Shown piece by piece: positions 23,553 to 30,142 of a stretch of DNA of 61,438 nucleotides. The stretch comes from Candidatus Methylomirabilota bacterium. Lineage in GTDB: Bacteria > Methylomirabilota > Methylomirabilia > Rokubacteriales > CSP1-6. The position numbers and the translations under genes are program-made. The notes beneath the pieces are model-generated. The model searched no databases and had not been told where the DNA came from. It worked only from the letters and a program-made list of their open reading frames with translations. The stretch lies in NCBI GenBank assembly GCA_036002485.1, contig DASYTI010000175.1, positions 1 through 61,438 of the forward strand. Direction: 5' to 3'. Positions within the stretch are counted from its first letter, which is position 1. Every line of letters starts with the position of its first letter.

Positions 23553-24868
23553 CGCTCCAGCTCGACCAGGTATTCCTTGATCCGGCGGGCATCGGGCGCG
23601 TCGGGCTTGAGGCCGAGGTAGGCCCGGAACGCGGCCTTGGCCTTCTCGGGATCCTTGCTCTGGTAGTAGAGCAGGCCCAGCTGGCGGAAAGGATCGGGAA
23701 AGGTCGAGTCGAGCTGGGCCGCGCGCTCATAGGCCTCACGAGCCTGGCTCAGCAGGAGCGGCTTGTCCGCCGGATTCTTGGCGCGCTGGGCCTGCAGGCG
23801 GTAGAGGTCGCCGAAGTAGAGGTGCGTGGTCGGATCCTTGGGCGCCAGGGGCAGCACCCGGTCGAGCTGCGCCTTGGCGAGCCCGAAGCGCCCGGCCCGG
23901 ATGTCGAGGGCCGCGTTCTCGCGTACCACCGTGCGGGTGCGGAGCGTGAAATCCTCGGCACTCAACGCGAGGGCGCTCGTTGTTCCGGCCGGGGCCGGCA
24001 GGGTCTTGAGGAGCTCGCGGGTACTGGTGATGCGCTCGTCGAGCCGCGGGTGATTGCCGAAGAAGAAATTCTCGAGTCGGCGGCCGTCGCCGTGGTCGTT
24101 CTTGAGGAGCTCGAAGACCCGCGGCGCCTCCCGCGGATCGTAGCCCGCCGCCACCATGCGCTCCAGCCCCTCGCGATCGGCCTCGCGCTCGAGGTCACGC
24201 CCGTACCCGTTGACGGCGGCGATGAAGGCGAGCTGGAGCCCCAGCCCCAGGAAGACGTTGGAGGAGGCTCGCAAGACTTCGGGCGACACGTAGTTGCCCT
24301 GGCCCTGCTGCTGACCGGGGGCCACGGCCACGCCCAGGGCGGCGGCGATCCCCGCCATGGTGAAGAAGATCTGCTTGTTTCGCGCGTCACGGTTGAACCT
24401 GAGGGCGTGCCGGTTCGTCACGTGGGTCAGCTCGTGGCCGAGGATCATGGCCAGCTGAGATTCGTTCTCGAGCCGGCTGAGCAGCCCCGTATGGAGGTAC
24501 ACCTTGCCGTTGGGCATGGCGAAGGCATTGAGCGTCGGGTCGCGCACCACGGCGATCCGCACGGCGGGGGCGCCCGCCTGCCTGGCCTCCTCCGGCACCA
24601 GCTTGGCCGCCACCCCCGAGAGATACTCCTCGAGCAGCGGGTCATCCCAGACCTTGCCGAGCTTGGCGAGCTTTTCCTCCTCTTTCTCGGCGTCGCTCCA
24701 GAGCTGCTTCTCGTCAGGCTCCGGCCGGTACGGTTTGCCCTGGTAGCCCATGGGCGGCACCTGGCTCGAGGCGCATCCGGCGAGCAGAGAAATGACGAGA
24801 AGCCAGGCCAAAAACTTGGCGGGCCACCCCCGGCGGCTATACCATGACGCGCAGGAGGTACTAGCCAT
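23549..24868 (-). CDS. M48 metalloprotease with TPR tail (BepA-like), lipoprotein
   Basis: 439 aa from ATG 24868. The signal ends in a lipobox (LLAGC, Cys near residue 31). The Zn site HELTH is near 142 in GHELTHVTNRHA, with the third ligand in EREADREG near 228. TPR-like repeats fill residues ~310-430 (LYFGDLYRLQAQR; AYERAAQLDSTFPDPFRQLGLLYYQ). This matches BepA/YfgC proteases that degrade or help assemble outer-membrane proteins such as LptD. The ATG overlaps the start codon of the divergent lipoprotein gene, so translation may begin at TTG 24811 (codon 20), which still gives a complete signal peptide (AWLLVISLLAGC). Confidence 0.9.
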   Translation of the reverse strand: MASTSCASWYSRRGWPAKFLAWLLVISLLAGCASSQVPPMGYQGKPYRPEPDEKQLWSDAEKEEEKLAKLGKVWDDPLLEEYLSGVAAKLVPEEARQAGAPAVRIAVVRDPTLNAFAMPNGKVYLHTGLLSRLENESQLAMILGHELTHVTNRHALRFNRDARNKQIFFTMAGIAAALGVAVAPGQQQGQGNYVSPEVLRASSNVFLGLGLQLAFIAAVNGYGRDLEREADREGLERMVAAGYDPREAPRVFELLKNDHGDGRRLENFFFGNHPRLDERITSTRELLKTLPAPAGTTSALALSAEDFTLRTRTVVRENAALDIRAGRFGLAKAQLDRVLPLAPKDPTTHLYFGDLYRLQAQRAKNPADKPLLLSQAREAYERAAQLDSTFPDPFRQLGLLYYQSKDPEKAKAAFRAYLGLKPDAPDARRIKEYLVELER

Positions 24869-25301
24869 GCGCCGTGTCCTTGCTCTCTCGCTCTGTCTTC
24901 TGGCCGCGACGGCCTGCGCGTCCAACCCGCCGCGCGTGCAGCGCAGCGAGTTCGAAGACATCCCGGTTCCCAAGGGGCTGACGGTGGACATCAACCGGTC
25001 CACGGTGATCGAATCCCCCGCTGTCAAGGCCGCCCGGATCTTCTACAAGGGCCGCCTCGAGGTGGACAGCCTCGCCGTCGCGCTCCGGACCACGCTCGAG
25101 GCGAACGGCTGGCGTCACCTGTCCTCGACGACGTCGTCGGACAAGGGGATCACCCAGGTCTATGACAAGGCCGGGAGCTCGCTGCAGGTGACCGTCTACG
25201 AGGGCTGGTACTACACCTGGGTCGAAATGGCCGCGACACGGGTGATGAGCCCGGCGGGGACGGCCAGCACTCCGCCGACGGCGACCCCGACCAAGCAGTA
25301 G
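24867..25301 (+). CDS. Small lipoprotein of unknown function
   Basis: 144 aa. Lipobox around Cys 17 (LLAATAC), then a ~100-residue domain with EDIPVPKGLTVDINRS, GRLEVDSLAVALRTTLEANGW and LQVTVYEGWYYTWVEM, and a Thr/Pro-rich tail. This pattern of short envelope lipoproteins recurs in several GC-rich phyla, but I cannot name a family. The ATG has an ideal AGGAGG at 24853-24858, eight nucleotides upstream, and a TATACC -10-like box at 24838-24843. These elements lie inside the 5' end of the divergent M48 frame. Confidence 0.8.
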   Translation: MRRVLALSLCLLAATACASNPPRVQRSEFEDIPVPKGLTVDINRSTVIESPAVKAARIFYKGRLEVDSLAVALRTTLEANGWRHLSSTTSSDKGITQVYDKAGSSLQVTVYEGWYYTWVEMAATRVMSPAGTASTPPTATPTKQ

Positions 25302-25365
25302 CCCGTCCGGGCGCGCGGAGCTGTCTCCAGGCTCGTTCATCCCGCTGCGCGCGGCGCGGCGGCGG

Positions 25366-27714
25366 TCATCTTTTCTTCAGAAGCTTCTGGACGACCTGGA
25401 CGAGTTGCTCGACGCCGTGCGTCTGCTTGCCCGTGAGGTGCACGCGCACGACGCGCCGTCCGGCTTCTCGCAAAGCCTGAAGATCGCCCAGGGCCTGCGC
25501 GGCCTTGAACGTCGAGAAGCCATAGCCAGACCCGGGAATGGCCATGTCCTCCTTGTCCTCGCCCGTGATCTGGATGAAGAGCCCATTGGCCCGCCCGCCC
25601 TTGTGGAGCTGGCCGGTCGAGTGCAGGTACCGCGGCCCGAAGGACACGGTGGTGGCGATCTTGAGGCGGTCCCGCAGGAGCGTCCGGAGCTCCTGCAGCC
25701 GGCTCCACGTGTCGGCGGTGGGGGCCAGGTAGGCCTGAATCGCGAGATAGTCGCCGGGCTGGGCCTGCGCGAAATGGGCGCTCAGCCCTGCGGCGAAGCC
25801 CGCCACCGTCTTGCCTGACTTCGAATTCGTCATGAGCAGGAGGCCGTTCTCCTCCGCGTCCGCCGGCCACTCGGGAAGCTTCTTGTTCTTCTTCCAGGCG
25901 GCGAGGAGGGCGGTGGTGTTCTCCTTGGCTCGCGTGACGTCAGGCTCGTCGAAGGGGTTGACGCCGAGGGCCACGCCGGCGGCCGCGGTGGCCAGCTCCC
26001 AGCGGAAGAACTCCGCGCCGATCTCGAGAGGATCCTTGACGGGAATGCGGATGACGGGATGCCCGGCGTCCTCGAGGGCGGTGAGGTACACCTCGTGGGT
26101 GCTGTCACCCTCGAGGGTGATGGCCACGAAGACGCGATCTGAGCCATACACGATGGGTGACCCTAGCGGCTCGTCGTCCACGGGAACCAGACCCTTGCCG
26201 TCCTTGCCGAGGGACTCCGCGAGGAGCTGCTCGATCCAGGGACCCAGACTCCGCAGCTTGCGCGACAGCACGAGCGTGACCTTGTCGCGTCCGCTCTTGG
26301 CGAGCCCGGCCAGGGCGGCCCCGAGGCGCACCGCGGCATTGTCGCGGGGGCCCAGGGCATTGCCGCACGTCTCGACCATGGCATGGGCGCGGTCGATGAG
26401 CATGGTGATGTCGATGCCGATGAGGGCGGCGGGCACGAGGCCGAAGAAGGAGAGGGCCGAGTAGCGTCCCCCGATGGAGGAGGGATTGAGAAAGGTGCGT
26501 CGGAAGCCGGACTCGGTGGCGAGCTTGTCGAGGGGCCGGCCCGGATCCGTGATGGCCACGAAGTGGATTCCCGCCCGCGGCACCGAGGAGGACTCGACCT
26601 GGCCGCGGAAGAACTGGTAGAAGGCGAGGGTCTCGGCGGTGGCCCCGGACTTGCTCGACACGATGAAGAGGGTGCGCGTCAGGTTGAGGTGGTCGAGCGT
26701 GCGCTTCACCGCTTCCGGATCCGTGGAGTCGAGCACGAGGAGGTCGGGGAAGCCCATCTTGGAGCCGAAGGTCAGATTGAAGACCTCGGGGGCGAGCGAG
26801 GAGCCGCCCATACCCACGAGCACGACGTGGGTGAACTGCAGCCGCCGGATCTCGTCGGCGAAGCTCTTGATGTCATCGGAGTGCCCGCGCATGATCGTCG
26901 GCGAGGTCAGCCATCCAAGCCGGTTGCGAATGGCCGTCGTCTCACCCTTCCAGAGCGAGGCGTCCTTGACCCAGAGCCGGTCGAGGAAATCCTGCCTCTC
27001 GAGAAGATCCATGGTCTCCTGCACCGCCGGGAGCTTGAAGACCTCGTCCACGGGCTGGGCGGCGCCGGTTGGGACGACCGGCGCCCCCGTGGCCAGGCTG
27101 CTCGCGGCATGCTCCGGCGCCCGATCCGGCTCGGCCGCGCTCTCCTCGTAGGCTTCGGCGATGGCATCCGGAGGCTCGGCCCAGGCCTCGCGCGCGCCGG
27201 CCGCGACCGGCCTCGCGTCTAGCCGCGGGGGGACGGCGCCCGGACGAGGCGGGGCCTTGTCGATCACCGACGGGCTGGCCTCGAGCAGGGCCACCTTGGA
27301 GACCTTCCGCACGAAGCGCTCGTCGCTCTTGAAGGCGGAGGCGAGCCAGGCGGTGCTGATCTCGACGGCGCGCGCCGCGTCCACTTCCCGCGCGCCCAGG
27401 CAGAGGACATTGGCGTCGTCCTCCTCGCGGGACAGGCGGGCCGCCTGCGCGTCGTGGCAGAGGGCGGCCCGGATGCCGCGGAGCTTGTTGGCCGAGATCG
27501 AGGCGCTGGTGCCGCTGCCGCACATGAGGATGCCCGCGTCCACGAAGCCCCGCAGCACGGCCTGCCCGACCGCGCGAGCATAGTCCGGGTAGTCCACCGG
27601 ATCAGTCGAGAAGGTGCCGAGGTCGAGGAGATCGTGGCCTGCCGTCTCGAGGGCTGCGGTTACGTACTCCTTCAGCGGAAAGCCAGTGTCGTCACAGCCG
27701 ATGGCGATTCGCAT
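25366..27714 (-). CDS. RpiB-family / glucose-6-phosphate isomerase fusion
   Basis: 782 aa. Residues 1-150 are an RpiB/LacAB-type sugar-phosphate isomerase: MCGSGTSASISANKLRGIRAALCHDAQ keeps the catalytic Cys ~66. Residues 150-215 are an Ala/Pro linker. Residues 215-782 are a Pgi-type double SIS domain: VGMGGSSLAPEVF, SSKSGATAETLAF, and FLNPSSIGGRYSALS. The expected reactions are ribose-5-P/ribulose-5-P and glucose-6-P/fructose-6-P isomerisation. In the RpiB part the usual D-H-A-G is DDTG and the usual H-N-D-A-N is EDDAN, so both conserved His residues are missing and that activity is doubtful. The start ATG 27714 has AAGGGG upstream. It follows the FGGY kinase gene. Confidence 0.88.
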   Translation of the reverse strand: MRIAIGCDDTGFPLKEYVTAALETAGHDLLDLGTFSTDPVDYPDYARAVGQAVLRGFVDAGILMCGSGTSASISANKLRGIRAALCHDAQAARLSREEDDANVLCLGAREVDAARAVEISTAWLASAFKSDERFVRKVSKVALLEASPSVIDKAPPRPGAVPPRLDARPVAAGAREAWAEPPDAIAEAYEESAAEPDRAPEHAASSLATGAPVVPTGAAQPVDEVFKLPAVQETMDLLERQDFLDRLWVKDASLWKGETTAIRNRLGWLTSPTIMRGHSDDIKSFADEIRRLQFTHVVLVGMGGSSLAPEVFNLTFGSKMGFPDLLVLDSTDPEAVKRTLDHLNLTRTLFIVSSKSGATAETLAFYQFFRGQVESSSVPRAGIHFVAITDPGRPLDKLATESGFRRTFLNPSSIGGRYSALSFFGLVPAALIGIDITMLIDRAHAMVETCGNALGPRDNAAVRLGAALAGLAKSGRDKVTLVLSRKLRSLGPWIEQLLAESLGKDGKGLVPVDDEPLGSPIVYGSDRVFVAITLEGDSTHEVYLTALEDAGHPVIRIPVKDPLEIGAEFFRWELATAAAGVALGVNPFDEPDVTRAKENTTALLAAWKKNKKLPEWPADAEENGLLLMTNSKSGKTVAGFAAGLSAHFAQAQPGDYLAIQAYLAPTADTWSRLQELRTLLRDRLKIATTVSFGPRYLHSTGQLHKGGRANGLFIQITGEDKEDMAIPGSGYGFSTFKAAQALGDLQALREAGRRVVRVHLTGKQTHGVEQLVQVVQKLLKKR

Positions 27715-27730
27715 GGGGCCCCTTATTCTC

Positions 27731-29179
27731 TCAGGAGAGGCGTGGCCCCACAATGATGTCATACAGGTGTCGCTGGCGCCTCATGGCGGCGTCGTACACG
27801 GCGTGGCGGCGCGCATCGGGCACGACCAGGCGGCCGGGCGGCAATGCGGGCGGCGCGGGCGCCCCGAGGGCCTCGATGGCCAGGAGCGCGGCTCCACGGC
27901 TCGAGGCCTCCGCCAGCGAGGAGATCTCCAGTGGCCGGCCCAGGACATCGGCCACGATGCGGGCCCAGGCCGGCGAGCGCGCGAGGGCGCCCCCGGTGGC
28001 GACGACGGTGTGGTCGGGTGAGGCCAAGGGGGCCAGGAGCTCGTAGACCGCACCCAGACGATAGGCCACGGCTTCGAGGAGGGCGCGGAGCAAGTCCGTC
28101 GCCGTGGTGGCGAGACCGAGCCCAGAGAGCGCGGCGCGCGCGTCCTCGTTCCAGCCCGGGCTCCTCTCGCCCGCGAGGAAGGGCAGCGCCGTGAGGCCGT
28201 GCTCATCAGGGGCGGCCGCGGTGAGAGCCTCCTCGACGGCTCCGTCACGCTCCGGCAAGGCAAGCACGCGACGCGCCCAGGCCCAGACATTGCCGCCTTC
28301 CGACGTCGCGCCGCCGACCAGGTGCCGGCGAGCGTCGATGCGATAGTGCCAGAGCCCCCCCGGCACGCGTGGCGCGGTGGGCGTCACGAGTCGGAGCGCG
28401 GCGGAGGTTCCGACATTGAGCGCGATGCGGTCGGGCCCCGTGCACCCCGAGCCGAGATTCGAGCAGGCGCCGTCTCCGGCAGCGGGCAGCCAGAGCGTCT
28501 TGTCGAGGGCCGGCCATCGGCGCCGCCATTCAGGCCGAAGGCCGCAGGCCGGCGCGTCGTCGATGGGCGGCCGCTGACGGGCCGTGACGCCCGAGGCCTC
28601 GAGCATGGCCTCATCCCAGACCGCGCCCGACTGATCGAGGAGTCCTGTGCCCGAGGCCATGGACAGGCTCGAGGCCAGCCGCCCCGTTATCCGCATCAGG
28701 AGATACTCGGCGAATCCGCAGACGGTGGCCGCGCGCGCGAGCAGCGCGGGATCTCTCTCGCGGAGCCAGGTCAGCTTGGCCGGGAAGAAGGTGGCGTGGA
28801 GCGGCGCCCCCGTGCGTGCGTGAATCGAGGCTTCGTCGAGTCGGGCGCGAAGCGTTCTGGCCGCCGCCGCGCTTCGGGTATCGGCCCAGGTGAATACAGG
28901 CGTGAGCGGAGCGCCTGCCCCGTCGAGGAGCAGGAGGCCGTGCCAGAAGATGGAAGCGCCAATGGCGGCGGGCGGCTCGCGGGCGGCGGCCAGGCATCGA
29001 TCGATGGTGTCGACCACCGCCTCCAGCAGGCGATCGGCGTCGAGCTCGGCCCCGCCCTCGGCGGTGAAGACCGGCTCATAGGCCACACTCGCGTCGAGGC
29101 CGGCCACCGGGCGGGCCGTCGCATCGTAACCGACGGCACGCGCGGAGCTCGTGCCCACATCCAGCGCCAGAACCCACAT
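27731..29179 (-). CDS. FGGY-family carbohydrate kinase, gluconokinase-like
   Basis: 482 aa. N-terminal phosphate-binding DVGTSSARAVGYD, IFWHGLLLLDGAGAPLTPVFTWADTR as in FGGY gluconokinases, and ATP-binding LNVGTSAALRLV and VATGGALARSPAWARIVADVLG. It should phosphorylate a sugar or sugar acid (gluconate or xylulose) with ATP. Its position 16 nt before the RpiB-Pgi fusion links it to pentose phosphate or hexose interconversion. ATG 29179 is chosen because a TATACC -10 box ends 6 nt upstream; longer frames would run through the divergent promoter region. Confidence 0.88.
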   Translation of the reverse strand: MWVLALDVGTSSARAVGYDATARPVAGLDASVAYEPVFTAEGGAELDADRLLEAVVDTIDRCLAAAREPPAAIGASIFWHGLLLLDGAGAPLTPVFTWADTRSAAAARTLRARLDEASIHARTGAPLHATFFPAKLTWLRERDPALLARAATVCGFAEYLLMRITGRLASSLSMASGTGLLDQSGAVWDEAMLEASGVTARQRPPIDDAPACGLRPEWRRRWPALDKTLWLPAAGDGACSNLGSGCTGPDRIALNVGTSAALRLVTPTAPRVPGGLWHYRIDARRHLVGGATSEGGNVWAWARRVLALPERDGAVEEALTAAAPDEHGLTALPFLAGERSPGWNEDARAALSGLGLATTATDLLRALLEAVAYRLGAVYELLAPLASPDHTVVATGGALARSPAWARIVADVLGRPLEISSLAEASSRGAALLAIEALGAPAPPALPPGRLVVPDARRHAVYDAAMRRQRHLYDIIVGPRLS

Positions 29180-29185
29180 GGGTGC

Positions 29186-29191
29186 GGTATA
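29186..29191 (-). promoter_or_regulatory. -10 box for the FGGY kinase operon, leaderless start
   Basis: TATACC on the minus strand, 6 nt before ATG 29179; no ribosome binding site is present. Confidence 0.45.
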
Positions 29192-29261
29192 TTCTGGGCT
29201 ACGCGGCGCGCGAGTGCGGCACGGATTTTTGCCGGCGCGCGAAGGAAAGAGAGGATCCCGG

Positions 29262-29474
29262 ATGGCGGAGCCCGAGTGGGAGCTGTTGACGGTGCAGGGG
29301 CTGTCCATGACCGACGAGACGGCTGCCGAGTTCGTCGGCACCTTCGTCATCCACCGGGCCGGCCACGCGGAGCCGGTCGAGCAGGTGCGGCTGCGCGTCA
29401 AGCGGAGCGTTCTCGAGGAGGTGTCGCGCACCCTGCAGCGTCTCCTCACGCGCTCCACACGGTTTTCCCGCTAG
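29262..29474 (+). CDS. Small conserved-looking hypothetical protein
   Basis: 70 aa, starting at ATG with GAGAGG about 8 nt upstream. Acidic N-terminal half (MAEPEWELLTVQGLSMTDE) and a basic C-terminal helix (LRLRVKR..., EEVSRTLQRLLTRS-like). No membrane segment or metal motif. It ends 19 nt before the selenoprotein start, so the two probably share a transcript. I do not recognise the family. The reverse-strand frame is the FGGY upstream shadow and is not favoured. Confidence 0.6.
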   Translation: MAEPEWELLTVQGLSMTDETAAEFVGTFVIHRAGHAEPVEQVRLRVKRSVLEEVSRTLQRLLTRSTRFSR

Positions 29475-29493
29475 TACCTATCGAGGAGCTTCC

Positions 29494-30024
29494 ATGGCCA
29501 TCATCACCGTGCTGAGCCCCGTGGGGGAGCTGAGGCAGGCGACCTTCGCGGTGCCGCCCCTGCCCGCGGACCTCCGTGGCCTTACCGTCGGCTTCGTGGA
29601 CAACACCAAGCACAACTTTGATCTTCTCGTCGAGGGTATGGCCGCCCTCCTGAAGGAGCGCTTCGGCGTCAAGGCCGTCATACACCGGAAGAAGGCCAAT
29701 GCCTCGACGCCCGCGGCCGACGAGATCATCGAGGGACTGGCCAAGGATTGCGATGTCGTCTTCGCCGGCTCGGGTGACTGAGGCTCCTGCACGTCGTGGA
29801 GTCTCCACGACTCGCTGGAGCTGGCCAAGCGCGGCACCCCCTCGGGGCTCATTGCCACCACCGTTTTCCAGGGGCTCGCCACGAGCGAGATGGCGGCCCT
29901 GGGCGCCACCGCCCTGCCGCTTCTGGTGGTGCAGCACCCGCTCGGCGGTGAGAAGCCTGAGGCCGTGAGCCGCCGCGCCCTGCAGGCCATCGAGCAGCTG
30001 GCGAGCCTGCTCGGCTCGGCGTGA
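29494..30024 (+). CDS. UGSC-motif selenoprotein (in-frame UGA = Sec)
   Basis: 176 aa if TGA 29779-29781 is read as selenocysteine (residue 96). The sequence across it is FAGSGDUGSCTSWSLHDS, the defining U-G-S-C motif of the UGSC (seleno)protein family. The frame continues with normal codon use for 80 residues to TGA 30022, ending with TTVFQGLATSEMAALG and VVQHPLGGEKPEA, both usual for the family. A hairpin with a 5-nt AGTCT loop begins 12 nt after the TGA. The U-x-x-C arrangement implies thiol/selenol redox chemistry; the substrate is unknown. No sel genes are in the window. A plain nonsense mutation would not explain the downstream family conservation. Confidence 0.92.
29793..29811 (+). promoter_or_regulatory. 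Bacterial SECIS-like hairpin for UGA decoding
   Basis: GTCGTGG, loop AGTCT, CCACGAC. The stem starts 12 nt after the UGA and the apical loop is about 19 nt from it, inside the 16-37 nt range accepted for bSECIS elements. The loop has G at position 2 followed by U, as in the SelB-binding loop of E. coli fdhF. It lies in codons for CTSWSLHDS. Confidence 0.85.
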
Positions 30025-30039
30025 GGCGACCGGGCGCCG

Positions 30040-30106
30040 TTTTCACTCAGCCCTCGCCTCGCCGCTCTCCTCGCCTGCGGCTCGTCGGCAGCGTCTCAGC
30101 TCGAAG
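30040..30106 (+). repeat. Solo D-module repeat
   Basis: TTTTCACTCAGCCCTCGCCT, then a variable hairpin (GCCG...CGGC with CTCCTCGCCTGCGG), closing with CTCAGCTCGAA. The same layout as the last unit of the 12948-13170 cluster. It stands between the selenoprotein and the MFS/spermidine synthase gene. Confidence 0.75.
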
Positions 30107-30142
30107 ATCAACTCCTCCCCGCTTCAGGCTGCTTCGGGTCTG

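Noticed and set aside
29494-29781. Pseudogene or truncated 95-aa protein
   Set aside because: The only interruption is a UGA at the family's Sec position, followed by a SECIS-like hairpin and conserved sequence.
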